NCBI GenBank assembly: GCA_028564675.1
Contig: JAOVVO010000467.1
Span: forward strand, 1-64,000
DNA length: 64,000 nt
Reading direction: 5' to 3'
Source: Onchocerca lupi
Taxonomy: Eukaryota; Nematoda; Chromadorea; Rhabditida; Onchocercidae
The position numbers were made by a program, and so were the translations under genes. Every line of letters starts with the position of its first letter. The stretch's first letter is position 1. This document shows, piece after piece, positions 1-13,919 of the stretch. The notes beneath the pieces were generated by a model, which saw only the letters and a list, made by a program, of their open reading frames with translations, ran no database searches and was not told the DNA's origin.

Positions 1-7
1 CCACCCC

Positions 8-42
<35 letters not shown>
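1..42. repeat. Poly(A) run at window edge
   Basis: A short C-rich sequence is followed by 32 consecutive A residues at 11-42. It lies about 70 nt beyond the stop codon of the minus-strand Bora gene, where it reads as poly(T). It may be a genomic homopolymer or a poorly resolved assembly stretch; the sequence alone cannot say. Confidence 0.8.
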
Positions 43-44
<2 letters not shown>

Positions 45-108
45 TTATTTTGTTATTCCCATCCATAGAAATCTATGACTTCAAATTTATTCAAAGATCC
101 ACAAAACT

Positions 109-3100
109 CTACTTTTTTATTGGTGAAATGCTTGGAGAAAGCAAACGGCTGTTGATTTCAGCCTCTTCATTTGGATCTCTAACATCATCAAATGAAACTC
201 CTCTTGTTGATATGATATCATCATTCTATAACAAAAAGGATTTAAAAAATGAAGAAAAGAAAGAAGAGTCTTTGCTTTCGTTAAATGTCAAGAAATATCA
301 CCGTTATATAAGACTCATTCCAATGATTATACAATATTAAATTTTGTTTCTGATGCAAAGTGGGTGGAAATATGAATATTAAGCTGTAATACTAATTCTT
401 GAAGCACAAAATATACATATTTAACAAGCTTACCGAGTGGTACCATGCAGGACGATCATGACTGAATGGTTCATGTCCATCATAATCGTCATCAGTATCC
501 ATCGCTACTGAACATTCACTTTCATCCACGATGTTTGTTTGGGAAGACAGTGAATTAAGAAAAAGCTTGCGGCGCAATGTATTCAGCGATAAGTTCGCTT
601 CAAAAACGGCCACTTCACCTTCCTCATACTGGAAGCAATTACCTTAAAAGAGCCTAAAGTAAAACAAATATTAAATTCAATAAATGAATTGACGCTGTAC
701 ATTGAATGAGATGACTTGAGTTAAAACAGTCATAAATTTGAAGTAAAAAAATAATGATATGGCTATATCACTTCGTTCCTATGTTTTTGTCGTTTCGTTT
801 CAAATATATTATATGTAATCAACAACTTGTGGCAGATTTAGAAATGGGAAATAGTGGAAAGCGCCAAGTGATAAATAGTTTTAGAAAAGTAAAATATTCT
901 TATGTTTATTTTCGAACAATTATGACATTATTTCTCATACAATAAACAAACCTAGAAGTCCTATTAAATCAAGGTTTGGAGGGAATGTAAACATGGTCTG
1001 TATTTCGACAGATCTATGCGATTCAATAGGCCGAGTTTTTGGAACTGAAAGCGTTAATGGAGATTCTTGCAACTGCAAAAATTCTAACATTCAGTAGAAA
1101 TCTTTAACAACTAAAAAGTATACAAAGCAAAATTAATCTAAAACAAGTGCAAAAGTTATTTATCTTACATTTCGACATAAAAGCAAAACCTTGTTATGCA
1201 TAAAATGATTATACTGAGATATTTATAAGATACTTTAGTATGTATATATTGTGTAAAAAATGAGTTCGACATACCAAAGACCTTGTCTTCAGTATCAAGC
1301 TTGGGCTATCCATTTGTTCTGATTTAATCGACCCTTTCATCTGAAATAAAGATCTTGTTAGATAGGTATATAAGCTAATCAAAACCATTATTCTTCTTAT
1401 ATAAACCAATAAGATGTGAAAATACGATCACATTTTTCCTGAAAATGACTTCTTTTATATGATAAAAGCGCCAAGATTCTTATCTAAATCATTCCATCAG
1501 CTCCTTAAAGAAAGCTCCGTACATTCAAATGAGATAAAATTTGGTGCCATCTACTGATCTGCACTTCATCAATTACTTCTAATGCTGAAAATACACAGTA
1601 AACTTTTATAAGTCTTAATTATAAAAAGGCGTACAAATTGAGGAGATGGCAACACATATTTTTGAGATGCCCAAAATTTGTCAATGGCACTATGAATTTG
1701 GACCTCATCAGCTGGATCCCTGAAAAAAAAAAAAAACGTTAAATTATGCTTATAGAAAAAAATAAAGCTGTATGAAAAGCAAAACGAATTAAAACTAACG
1801 GTGTTGGACACACCGATTCCGTTTCGTCGATAGTCGTCGGACGAAAATCTGCTATTTGGCCAATCGACCAACGAAATGATTTTTCTGGAGTTTCACATTC
1901 GCCGGTTTTCTTAAAAAGGAAAAAAAAACAACTTTTGCTTTTATGTTCATACATACTCAGGAAAATTTGAAAAGTTAATAAGATTTAAAACAATAACCAT
2001 AGAAATCAGAAAATTAACCTTAGAGTTATTGAAAAGATTTGGGCTGTAAGTGGTTGCAGAAAGGCTTTCCATAATATCACCATCAAATGGATTTGTTATG
2101 TGAGAACGTGCGGTACTATTACTCCTTGGAAAAAAGATATTAAATTAATGCGGTATAATTTAACGAATTCCTAAAAATTCTGTCAAAATTCACATTCAAG
2201 AAATATCATTTAACTAAATAAATTTCAACTAACTTCGGAAGAATTGATCTCTCAGAAAGAATTTTGGACTCCAACACTTCCATTTCTACATTTTCTTTAT
2301 CAGCGTCACCAGATTTGGAATCACATCCTATAAATGATGACAACGTCTCTTCTCCAAGTTTTGTTTTGAACTGAAAACAGCCTCATTTTCAAATAATTAT
2401 TTTGAAACAAAATTATCTATACAAGCATCATTTAATTATTTAAATTTCTTAACTCTTCATTCAAACCTATCAGCTGGTTAAACAGCACTTTATGAATAAT
2501 GGCACAGTTTTAGGTACAAGTATTTGTTCTCAAAATGACGACATTCTAATTTTCCCTCTTTTTTGATGATATTCACTAGATGTCAAATTCAAGGAAATCT
2601 TTCTTGCATTTTTGGCTCTCCTCTCACCATATTATACATCCAATCAAAATAAGCATTTACTATAGACTTAATAATTGGAAAAAGAAATTTTAACGAACAA
2701 AAAGAACCTTTGAATCTTGCAGCTCTGAACACTCCTCGAAATTATGAAAATGTTGCTCCGAGAATGTACTGCCATTAGAATTCATGAACTGCACTCGATC
2801 TTTCGGAATTGGAGACAATTTCAAAGCTATAAATTAGATTTTATCCCTATATTTTGTATGGAATCACAAAGGAAGTTTCTCATCATGCCATGAAAAATGC
2901 TTGCATAAGAGAAATATATGAGTAAAAATTTTAACTGTAAAAATTAAATCAAAATAGTTACAGTTGAAGAGGAAAATAATGAAATTTGCTATTTGAAAAA
3001 AATTTCACATCTTTCAGTAGAGTCTCGGAAAAGTTTTCAAGAAATACGCAGAAAAAAAAGAAGAGAAAGCAATTACCATGCTGTCCAGTTTTTCCACTTC

Positions 3101-3194
3101 CTGATATATGAGGTCGTTCGTCCGGTCCTAGAATTGTGCTATTAAATTTAGGCTTGCCGTATGAGTCTGGATCGGAATCATCTGTTACATTCAT
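109..3194 (-). CDS. bora: Protein aurora borealis (Bora), Aurora-A/Plk1 activator
   Basis: Bora binds Polo-like kinase 1 and lets Aurora A phosphorylate its T-loop at mitotic entry; the C. elegans relative is SPAT-1. I model 11 exons: 3194-3077, 2826-2708, 2370-2234, 2124-2019, 1909-1800, 1719-1635, 1558-1523, 1340-1275, 1072-952, 642-434, 225-109 (407 codons plus TAG; human Bora is about 560 aa). Phases agree across all junctions. Diagnostic blocks in order are an NPFDGD segment (exon 4), the FRWSIGQIADFRPTTID block (exon 5), a DEVQ..AIDKFW..KYVLPSPQF segment (exon 6) that keeps the Ser-Pro equivalent of the human Plk1-activating site, and LDLIGLLGNCFQ...NLSLNTLRRKLFL (exons 9-10), close to human VLGDYF...SSLRRKLFL. 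The last exon ends with Ser-Pro repeats. Exon 7 (12 codons) is the weakest. The start is the first Met of the exon-1 frame. Confidence 0.85.
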
Positions 3195-4929
3195 TGCTAT
3201 TGTATTCGTTTTCAGTATTCTTACAATAATATGCCTGGAAATTAAGAAAACATTGGTATTTCACGTGAAATCGCGAAGATATTCTTTCACTGTAACAAGA
3301 ATTATATTTAAGACAAAAAAATAAATGAAAATTTTCAGAATTTTAAAATCAAACCAAATATATTTTTATCGGCGAGTAATAAGGGAAAACGAGATAAACA
3401 TGAAACGTATGAAAAGAAGATGGAGAAATGATAAAATGAAAATAAAAAATGAAAAATAAACGAAAATTTTTAAATGAAAAGATGTAAAACACGAGAGATG
3501 AAAAATTATGGCGCGTGAAATATAAGAAGATGTACGAAAATATCACGTCACTGCTTCCTTCTCACGCTACTACGTAACGCATTTTACTCCAACAGAGACT
3601 TCAAATATTTTCGGAATTTGAAGATTTGAAATCGTTATGCAGACCAAGTCAGTGTAGCACAAATGCATGATGCAGACCATTGTCATACCAACGCCTTATG
3701 ATGTGTTTTTTGAAGTAGCGAGTCTTACTAGATTTTTCATTTACGTTGGTAAAATTCAAAGTAGGGATTGGAATATGATTGCGAGATATTACGTAGTGAT
3801 ACGTACGTGGCATATGAATACGCCATCATATCGTTTGATTTTGATGAATTGAAATCAAGATATACTTCACAAATTAGTAAATAGGTATGTTGTACACAAA
3901 TTACTGATCACATATCACATATTTATGTCATCATGCTTTTTAACATAAGGCATAAATATTTATGTTTTATGTTAAAAATAATAGTAACGTGTGTAACTAG
4001 TATATTACATTGTAGATGCTCTAATATGTACTATTGTGAATTAATGGAGAAAATATATTTATGCATCAAAAAACTGGCAATTCGTGATGAGTTCCATGAA
4101 ATTAATTCCAGGAGAAGAGAAAAAACTTACAAATATCTTATTTAGTGATCTATATTTTCAAGATGTCATCAAAGTATATTTACAGTCCGATTTTTTTTGC
4201 CTGAGCTACTTTAAGAAAATTTAAAAATTGATAAAATTTAAAGGATTGAGTTCAAAGATCAAAAATGAAAAGGAAAACAACATTTTAAACTTAGTAAATG
4301 ACATAACTTATTTTTGCTACGAATTTGAGAAAAATTAGGAATTGGGAAGTTTTACAAAATGGTCATACTTGAAAATGCATTGAACAATAGTGAGATTAAA
4401 TAGTATGATTCAGGAGAGAGTAGCAGAGTGTGGCAAGATTATGGAGAAATAATGGTGTATGTATATTGTATGTTAGTGTCAGTGCGCTAAACAAATATTT
4501 GTTGTTAGCAAGTGATGTAGAGATTGTTAATGTTGGTTGTGGATTTTAGTTATAGAAAGGGATATTTGGTATATGTGATAGAATTATTTCACTTAATTGA
4601 TTAGATTAATTTCTATCTTGTCCGAATTTACGTATTTGATCCAATTCTCTAAATATATGTATTTAATTTACTGTTTAATATTGAATTTTTCCATTTCTGT
4701 AAATTCATCCGTTGATTAATTTGTACGATTATTTTATTCGAATTTTTGGTGATTTTAATTCCAGTTTTTTCCTTTTCATATATATCGTTAATTTAATGGA
4801 ATGATTTTGAATTTGTGTTGGAATAATTCGAATTTTGAATTTAAATTTGGTTTGACTACACAATTAAAACTTAGTTTTGCTGAAGGGATTTTTGATTAAT
4901 AAAGGTAGTGAGGAGCGAGTAAGAACAGT
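3195..4929. other. Divergent intergenic region, bora / snx-6
   Basis: This 1.7 kb region separates the 5' ends of two divergent genes and should hold both promoters. I see no coding exon. A TCACGTCA CRE-like octamer lies near 3543-3550, followed by a CTACGTAACGC stretch. The half nearest snx-6 is strongly AT-rich. The short open frames here show no family motif and no plausible splice structure. Confidence 0.5.
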
Positions 4930-7900
4930 ATGGCCGAAATTTTAAGTGAAACAGCAAGGATGAAAAATCCATTAGACCCAACAATCAGTAATGATGAAAT
5001 TGAAAAGAATGGTGAAACTTCGATTTTAATGGGAAATGGTGATGTTTTGGACGAAAAAATTGTAAGTTTGATTCAGTCTCGCTGATAAATAATAATTAAT
5101 TTGTTTAACAAACAAAGAACTGGAATTTTATTTGTTCACCATATAAATTTGCCAAAACTTTCCAGTATCTTTTTTGACTAAAGGAAGTTATAATTTTGAA
5201 CTATTAAAGCAAAAATTGTTTCACTTATCCGATTATCTAATTCATAACAAATGTGACATTGTGATTTGTCCATTTATCAATAACCAGTAGTTATTTTTCT
5301 TAATTTAATATAAAGTTACTTATGAAATCTCTGGTAGCATTTCTATGAAATATATGAAACTTTGCGTATAAAATTGTTATGACAAAAACTGAAATAAGAA
5401 TTTTCTCTTTCATAGCAACGCACCGAAGAAATCAATGTTGATCTATCAAAAGATAACAGTCTGATTGTTGATATTTCAGATGCTCTTTCTGAAAGAGATA
5501 AGGTAAAGTTTAGTGTTTGTTATTTTTTTTTTTTTTTTTGTTTTTACATATCGGTCAATTTTTTTTCCAAGGTAAAAAAACTGATAAATCAAATGTTTAA
5601 ATGATTTATAGGATTTTATATATGAAATATAGAATGTAATGAGATCACATCCTTCACAGTTTTGTTTATTTGTTTGCTGAAATTCGCAGTTATGTGAGCT
5701 CATCTGTTTCCAAAATTAACTTATTTGTATATCAAAGTAGCATCACCACGATGATGTCAAAGCATCCAATAAAAATTTGAAGTGAGATCAATAAATACTA
5801 TGCAGATATTCTGTATTTATTTCTTGTAAATAATGATAATTTAGGTGAAATATACAGTTCATACAAAGACGACACTTCCCGATTTTTCAAAAAATGAAAT
5901 CAGCGTTGTCCGAGAACATGAGGAATTCATTTGGTTGCATACATGTTTAGAGGAAAACGAAGCATATGCAGGCTTTATTGTATGTTTTAATTTCAAATTA
6001 TTTGAAGCTATAATAGCAATACTTTAAAGAAAATATGCTTTCTCGATTGTTAATAATCTATTTAGCTATGACCAATGAAAACTATTTGCAGATTCCCCCG
6101 ACACCACCTCGACCGGATTTCGATGCATCACGTGAAAAGCTTCAAAGATTGGGTGAAAGTGAGTCAACAATGACCAAAGATGAATTTCTGAAAATGAAAC
6201 AGGAATTGGAGCAGTAAGTTTAATTATTAATATAGCTTTTTTTCCTTAGCTGATTGTTTAATTGTTTTTTAGGACAATAAATTATTTTAAAATTTTTCAA
6301 GAACAGTTATTAATGTTTCAGAGAATATCTTGCGACGTTCAAGAAGACTGTTGCCATGCATGAAGTATTTCTGTGTCGTCTTGCGGCGCATCCAGTTTTT
6401 AGAAATGATCCCAATTTCCGGATATTTCTGGAATATGAGCAAGATGTAAGTTTTGTTCAAAAATTTAACTTTTTGTTGCATAAAGAATTTTTTTTCCGGC
6501 CTGATAGACTTGAAGGCATTCCAGTGCTTAATTTTAAAGTTGTAATTTAATAAGAAATTAATGACAATTTTCTTGTCATTTGGCACAACATAAAAAGATC
6601 CGCTGTATTTTATATTGATTCTATGACGATAATAATTAGTAAGTAGAACAAACCATGAAAACACTAAGGCTGAAATTGTTATGAGTGTTAGTAAGTGAAT
6701 TTCTTCTACAACAAATTCCGCTTGAAAGATTAGAAATCGTTCATAGAACTTTTTTTACATGTGTATGTGTGCGTTTTTTAAACTAACGTTCTTAAACTGG
6801 TTTATCATGTTACATTCTTCTTTAGCTTTCGGTTCGCGCAAAAAATACAAAAGAACTTGTTGGGTCATTTTGGAAACGATTAACACAATCTGCCGATGAA
6901 GTATTATTGTCAGGGCAGGTAGGACAAAATGTATGATATGGACTTCTAATCTTTGTACTATGTAATTATTCAGTATGCTACTGGAATTCTTAACATAAGA
7001 TAGTACTAATTTATAGTGAGCTGAAGTTTGGATTTAAGGATGCCTTAAATCTTCTCATCCGATTATGCCTTATAAATGGGAGAGTGAGAAAAGGAAGGTA
7101 TGAAAAGAGTTATGATTTTATAGTCTCTTTTTATAGAAAGATGTTGATGATTTCTTTGAACATGAGCGGAATTATTTGCTTGAATACTATACTCATGTGA
7201 AAGAAGCATCATTGAGATGTGACAGGATTTCACGACTTCGTAAAAGTTAGTTTCCGGTTTTATTTTCTTTTTTCTTCCTACTTTAAAAACGGGACCTATG
7301 GAATAGCTTGATTATTTTTGTTCTACTTTAATCTTGGCTAAAGCAGTCGCGGTTATCCTCTTTATGAGCTTTAATCTTTTTTCTTTTGTTGTTTGACTTG
7401 TTTAATCGATCTGTAGGAAAGGAAACTTTAGACTTATTTTCAACTCTCAACTCATGCTATTAAAAAGAGGAAATACGGTTTTATTGGTTGGGACATTGTT
7501 GAAATGACCAATGTTTGATCATTAAATAAACAGAGATATTATAAATGCATATTGCTTACATTTCCCTATGAAATAGAAATTCACGGTTTATAATGACGTT
7601 TTGATTCTGTTTACTAATAATTGCGAAATGTTATTATAGAAGTAATACTATCAGGTGCAATTTCACAAGGAATTCATAAAATGATTGGATGATTTTGTTT
7701 TAATCGTTGATGTTTAGTTTACTTTTTGTTAAACATTTTTGTGAAATATGACGAGAATTTTATCTTCTTTAGACTAGTAACCACTTGTTCAGAATGTGGC
7801 TTTGCATTTTTTTAAAATTTTTTTGAATGGCTTGTTTATTGATATATTAGTTGTCTGGTTTCTTTTTTTTCCAGTTTTAGTGTGAAACTTTTTATCTGAA

Positions 7901-10900
7901 TTATATTTTCAAATGCAAAGACCGCTATATCTTATCCAAGAAATATTACTTTCATGTCTTAACCATTTTTTAATCTTTTAATCACTCCACTCTTCTTCCT
8001 TGTCCTAGTATTTTTAGCTTTTTCCGAAACTGTTAACTATATATTGGGAAAATTCTTTTGCTCTGTAGGAAAAATTTTAAGTTGAATACGATTTAGTATT
8101 TTTTTTATATCTTTATCCTTGCGTATTCTTTTTCTTTTAAGAATATCAAAAAATTTTAAACCGGATTAAATAGTTTTCCATACTTTACATCCACGATTTC
8201 GAATAATATTTAGGTGTGTGGTTATTAAGTATTTGCAACTTTAGCCTTTGAACTTATTTTATGCTTGCATTATTTCATATAGATTATATGGCTGAATACA
8301 AATAATCGACAATCCCATTGTCGAAACGATTGTAATTTCAAGTTTGTCTAACCATTATGCATGCCTTCTCAAATTTTGTGTATACTGAAGAAACTTTTTC
8401 CTTTCTCTAGATAAGGAAAGAAAATGATAGGAATAGAACAGATTTCTCAAATATTAACCATATTTTGTAAAGAAGATTTATTGAATATGAGCCATATTTT
8501 TACAAAATCCTATAATTTATTTCTAAAAACTTCCGCATCTTTAAAAAGCTCCCATCTCCTTCTTTTTTTCTTTCTCTCCATTTTTTATTTGGTGATTTTG
8601 TTTCAGTAACAAATTACTAAAATTCTTTTCGTGAAAGTTAATGCTTGTCTTTCCCTTCGTTTTTCTTCCTAATCCATTTTCTTTTTTTTTTTTTTTGCCT
8701 TTTCTTCTTATACCTTTACAATTTCGTAAATTTATTTCTTTTCAGACTGTCGCAATCAATTATATATTATTGCATTTGGCGCTCTAAATAATTTCCAAGT
8801 TTTAATTGCTTTTCTCTATCACTTAGATTGCTTCGGCTTTGTTTTAATGTTATTCGAATACTGCTATTACGATTCATTTATTTTTCGATTAAAGAAAAAT
8901 TTGTTGTGTCATCAATTTCTGGTTGGATGATTGTTGCCTTTCGCTCAGGTACATACTAAACTAACATTATTGACCAAAATCTGTCTTTATTATTCGTCTG
9001 TTCTCTTTTCATCATCAGTGTATTATAAATTTTTCCAGACTTTTATTCCGACATTAGCTTATCTTAATGAAGTCATGCGATAATGTGTAATTTCTAATGT
9101 ATGTATTACTTAGTGGATATTTTTCAGTGAAATCGTAATTCAAGATGATTTTCTAGGTTCATGGAATTTTAGAGTTCAAGCAATTCTTCATTTTTTCATT
9201 TTTATCATAAATATAACTTTTTAATCTGGAAGGAATTATGGGAAATCAATAATTAAATGACATTATTGGAAGTTTTCACATTATATATTCAGTTACTTTT
9301 CATTTTTTGAGAACATTGTTTATTTTGCGATCATTTATTATTCATTAGCGTTTTCAAGAAATTTTGTTATCGATTTTTGCTGTTTTCTTTTTCGTTTTCT
9401 GTGCAAATTATGGCAGGAAAGTTTTCAACTTTTTTTTTAGCTTTTCAAATTTTATGAAGATACTCGAGGTACTTTTTTTTCTTTTTCTTCTCATTTTTCT
9501 TCGCGTGTTTTTTTTTTCCTTTTTTCTTTTTAATGGTTTTATTCTTACGACCAAACTTGTAAGCAAATTGCTTTACTTGCATTGTGAAGATTGTAGAGAG
9601 AGAGAGAGAGAAGTTACTGAAATTTGAAGTTTGGCAGAAAAAGGGCATTAATTTGAAGGAAGCAGCACATTAATTTGAGAAATAAGGCAGATTAATCTTG
9701 CTTTGTTCAAAAAAAAAAAGGGAAGAAAATGTACTAGATATGCTTGATGTATATGTGTATGGTTGTTAAGTAAAATTTCAACAATTTCACTCAGTAAATA
9801 TTTACAGATGTTCATTTTAAAGAAAAGTATCATGTTAAGAACCTTAGCAGTGTCGAAATGTCAATCTTTTCATTTATTATCAGTTCACTTTTTGCAAATT
9901 TCTCCGTCATTTAATATTATAGTTTTAACTATTCATCTGGAAATATTGTTAAATTGTCCGATAGTAATTTAGAGATATTTTAAACTTATGCTACTTACAC
10001 TAATAGTTTATTTTGGAGATATTTTAGATTTATGGTACTACCAGTAGTAGTTTAATTCATAATTGCTGAAATAATGCTTCAGTATGTGATAAATTGTTCT
10101 GATAGTATTATGTGTTTAAGATATTTTTGGAGCTGATTTAAACTTATGGTATTTTTGGCAATGCTTAAATTGATAATTTATGAAATAATATGTTAATGTG
10201 TAATATTTTCTGCGGTTCTTTTTCTTTTTTTTTTTTTTTTTTTTTTTTAATAAAGCAATATTTTATACTTTATGTTATTTTTTTGTGCTGCCCATCATTA
10301 ACCATCAGCAAATTAATAATTGATGAAAATAGAAAAGTTTGCTTTCATTCTTTTTTCTATGTGCAAGCGATGCATTATTTCTTGATGATGATTTTGCATT
10401 TCTCGATATATATTTTTTTTCAATTTCCGGAACTTTACTATAAAAATAATTTCTGAAAACAGAAATTTTCCAGATTTTCTCAGGCAACTTGACTCTTTCA
10501 TCATTTTATTGCTTACTGGAAAAATTTTTTCTGAATTGGAATTCTTTTCTTGGCAAAAATTTTTCGAAATGAATCATACTTCATTTTCTTTCTAGTTCTG
10601 ATTAATGAAATGTTACTCACTTAGTTCTTCGAATAATTTCCCGAAAACAAAACTTTTTCCAGCCTTTCCAAGCAAATTGACTATTTCACCATCTTAGTGC
10701 TTAATGGAAAATTCTTTTTTTAACTTAAATTTAATGCAAAATAATGCTTAACCACGATATTATGGATAAACAAATAAAGGAAAGATTGCAAGAGTACCAT
10801 GTGAGATTCATTGATAAGCAAAAGACAACTAATTCAAGGAATGAAATTCATCCTGGGTTTATTTTTGAATTGCTGCAATTATTATTTATTGGAAACGCTG

Positions 10901-13900
10901 CACCAAATATTTTCCATCAGTTTATTTTGTCTTTAAGATTTTGACCCGTAAGTCAGCTTTATATGATGATTATCAAATAATTTGGTAGGATGTTGCTATT
11001 AATTCTTAAATATGCTTATATATCGATTAATTGAAAATTTAAATTTGGTAACTTTGGTTTCGACATTTTCGCTTTGAATCTTTAGAATTAGTGAAATATT
11101 CTTAATTTTTTATAATTTGTGGAAATGAAATCTTCCTGTTCTTAAGCCAGGAGATAAATCAAGTATTAAATCTTTGGATTTTTCTTTTTTCTTTTTTTTA
11201 TTTTTGGAAAGAATGAGTTACTTTGGATAGTTTTTACTTCTTGGAGGATTTAAGTCGTATCAAATATTTTGCTTTGTGCTATTATGAGAGGAGAATAATC
11301 TTATTTATAAGAAGAATCTTTTAGGATTCTTACTTTTATTACAAAAAACTGGAATCGGTGCCACCGTATCCGGTGTATATGATTTTTACATCTAGATAAC
11401 CATGAATGCAAATTTATTTCATTTAAAAATAGAAAATCGTATTATATTAGAATTTTTATTGAAAGAAATTTGACGAAATTTTTAGATGTTGCCGATTCTT
11501 ATGCACGGATTGGTTTATGCTTCGAAAAAATGGCCCAGCAGGAGCTGGATCGTGAACTGCAAAAAGATTTCGTGCGAGAGGCACTTACTTTCGAAAAGTT
11601 GAAAAAACATGAGGTAATAAATTTTTATTTTTAACATTCAAATATTTCGTTGTCAATCAGATATCTTTCGTTACTTTTTAAGACTTACTTGGTTTTTATT
11701 TTTTTTTTATAAATATTTTTTATTTTTTTAGATATAAACAAGAATTTTTCTAAATATAAATTCAGTTATGTATTTCTTGCAAGTGATAATATTGGCTTAG
11801 TTATCCATAATGTCGTTTATGCTTGCAGGTAATTGAAATAAATTACAACAGTTATTTAAATAATGGAATCAGTTCAAATAATTTTGGTGAAAATCGCTGA
11901 AATATCTGTAAAATCCAAAAAATCGCAATATTTTAGAGTCGAGTAGCGACTGATGAAGAATTGAAATTGGGTGATACTCTGCAATACTATACGAAAGATA
12001 CGGATGCCGCTAAAGTAGGTCGTGCAGAATTTGAAAAATGATAAGTTAAGAATATCTCAGATATTAAAACTAAAAATAATGGTGTGAAAGTTGTTGTCAT
12101 TTTAACAATTTTATGTTGAGAGTTGCTACTAGATCTAAATTCATCCTCTTGAAACCTTGATGTTTCATTACGTTTTTGATCGTAATGCTATAATTATTAT
12201 ACAGCATGAGACATTTTTTTTTTTTCTTTTTGGAATATTTTTAAATTATCCTCTTATTGTTTTTTCTTAATTTAGAATTCTTGATTACGCAAACACATTA
12301 ATGGTCTGGAATATAACGTTTTTCTGCAGTAAAAATTCTATTTTTCGTAATATCACTCGGGAATATCAGTCATTTAAATTTTTAATTGTTGTGATTTATT
12401 TTTGTTATGCAATTGTAATTAGTTTTTGTTATTCAGTTTTTACTAAATATTTGGTTTCCTTTCAGGATCTTCTGTATCGTAGGATGCGTTGTTTGGCAAA
12501 TTATGAAGGAGCAAACAAAACTTTAGAGCGTGCTAGGGGACGTAATAAAGATATACTAAAGGTATTTTTCATGTGTTTTTTTTTTTTTTTTTTCAATATT
12601 TCCATGCTTCTCTTGCCTTGTTTCCTAATTTTTGCAATATTTTTAAATCATTAAGATTTGGCTTGTGGAATTTAAATAAACTTTTGGTGATCTAAATATG
12701 ATTTGATTAAATATGCTTTTGTCTACAGCATTTACATTTTTTTCGGCATGTTTTCTTTTTTTATACAGATTCAGGTAGGAGATGTTAAGATTTTACTCGT
12801 CGTTGATGTTTCATCTAATTCTTGATCTTAAAATAGATGGATGTAAGTATCCTTCAGCCTATTCTAGCACAATTCTTTTTCATTGCTTTAATTGAAATGG
12901 ATCCAAAATTCGTAACAAATTTCCATAATGACTGTGTGATTACATGTCGATTAAGCAAAACTATTTAGGCGGAAGCAGAGCAAAGTGAAGCTTGCAAGAA
13001 ATTCGAAGATATCAGTGAAGTGGCAAGAGGTGAATTGTTAGATTTCAAGAAAAGGCGATTGGTTGCGTTTAAGAAGAATTTAACCGATTTAGCTGGTCTT
13101 CAAATTAAGCATGCCAAGGTAATAATACTGTTATTTCTTAAAGCTAGTTTTTTTCTTTTTTGCTTTTTTATCACCTGAAAGAAATTAATTATTTGAAAAA
13201 ATTAGATTTTGTTTGTTATTCGAATATGTTATTTAGTTATTATTTGTATCATCTTCCTATTGATCATTCTCACATCACTGGTCCTGTTCTGTATTTTGAT
13301 CCTGAAGACTTCTTGATTTAGTTGTTTGTAATTTCATTTCCCGCAAGTTATGTGTGAAGTCATTTAGTAACTTTCCTATTTCAATTAGCTAAATTTCTAT
13401 ACGGAGGTGAATTATCTTCTTAAATTATCTTCTCAGATCGAATTTTTATACTGAGGTTGTTGAATCTGTTATGTTGTATTTTGTTCACTTCATAATATTT
13501 TCTCAAATTTTCAATGTAGTGGTGATGTCGATCTTATTGAAATATAATTATTTGCGTTTTTTTTTCTTTTTTTTTTTTTTTTTTTGCATTCTCGCCATTG
13601 CTTTGGGTTATTTTTTTTCATTCTGACTCTTTTCAACACTGCAATCATAGAAAATAATAATAATAATAAAACTGTTGCTGTGATTTTAATTTTTTTTTCA
13701 TTTTATTTGATTACTTATTAATTGCTCCAATTGACATTTGTTACTGTTGTTATCCTCTATTTATTCATGACATGTAGCATCCGAATATGATAAAGTAATT
13801 GAATATAAAATGAATAATATTACTTCATGTTTTGTTTTCTTATAATTTCTCATCTAATATTTTATTTTCAGGCGCAAATAGCTTTATTGGAACAAGCATT

Positions 13901-13919
13901 GAATAAGCAAGCATATTAA
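4930..13919 (+). CDS. snx-6: Sorting nexin SNX5/6 family, PX-BAR protein
   Basis: This endosomal sorting nexin pairs its BAR domain with SNX1/2-type partners in retromer-linked tubules. Twelve exons keep phase throughout: 4930-5061, 5416-5502, 5845-5979, 6092-6213, 6322-6445, 6826-6918, 7137-7245, 11486-11613, 11937-12014, 12466-12561, 12969-13118, 13872-13919 (433 aa; human SNX6 406 aa). The PX domain (exons 2-5) begins SLIVDISDALSERDK and VKYTVHTKTTLPDF, and includes IPPTPPRPDFDASREKL and KKTVAMHEVFLCRLAAHP. The BAR helices follow: KDVDDFFEHERNYLLEYY (exon 7), LLYRRMRCLANYEGANK (exon 10), and FKKRRLVAFKKNLTDLAGLQ (exon 11). Exon 1 is a variable 44-residue N-terminus with no motif. Intron 7 is 4.24 kb, far longer than the rest. 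AATAAA signals lie at 14270-14280. Confidence 0.93.
9957..10205. repeat. Degenerate tandem repeat in snx-6 intron
   Basis: Three successive stretches resemble each other. Each carries a GATATTTT-type block, then an A/TTTAT or AAACTTATGGTA block, then TTTAAATTGATAAT-like text. Copies start near 9957, 10011 and 10101. Unit length is irregular, which suggests an old, decayed array. Confidence 0.45.
10446..10720. repeat. Diverged direct duplication of about 90 bp
   Basis: The segment 10446-10533 recurs at 10631-10720 with the same order of blocks: ATAATTT followed by a GAAAAC core, TTTTCCAG, CCA/TCAGGCAA, TTGACT, TTTCA, GCTTA and TGGAAAA. Many substitutions separate the copies. It lies in the long snx-6 intron and has no coding potential. 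Confidence 0.6.

Larger units (their letters stand above)
7246..11485 (+). other. Long intron 7 of snx-6
   Basis: This 4,240-nt intron is by far the longest in the gene. It is AT-rich with many T and TTTC runs and holds no exon I can support on either strand. It contains degenerate tandem repeats near 9957-10205 and a duplicated segment of about 90 bp near 10446-10720. A 66-codon open frame at 10744-10944 has no recognisable motif and is more likely chance. Confidence 0.7.

Noticed and set aside
50..340. Plus-strand 96-codon frame at the window start
   Set aside because: It is antisense to the last Bora exon, which is supported by phase and Ser-Pro motifs.
6287..6664. Minus-strand 125-codon frame
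   Set aside because: It overlaps, antisense, a strongly supported snx-6 exon (KKTVAMHEVFLCR).
10744..10944. 66-codon frame in snx-6 intron 7 (possible nested gene)
   Set aside because: Somewhat protein-like but isolated, without recognisable domain or clear splice partner.
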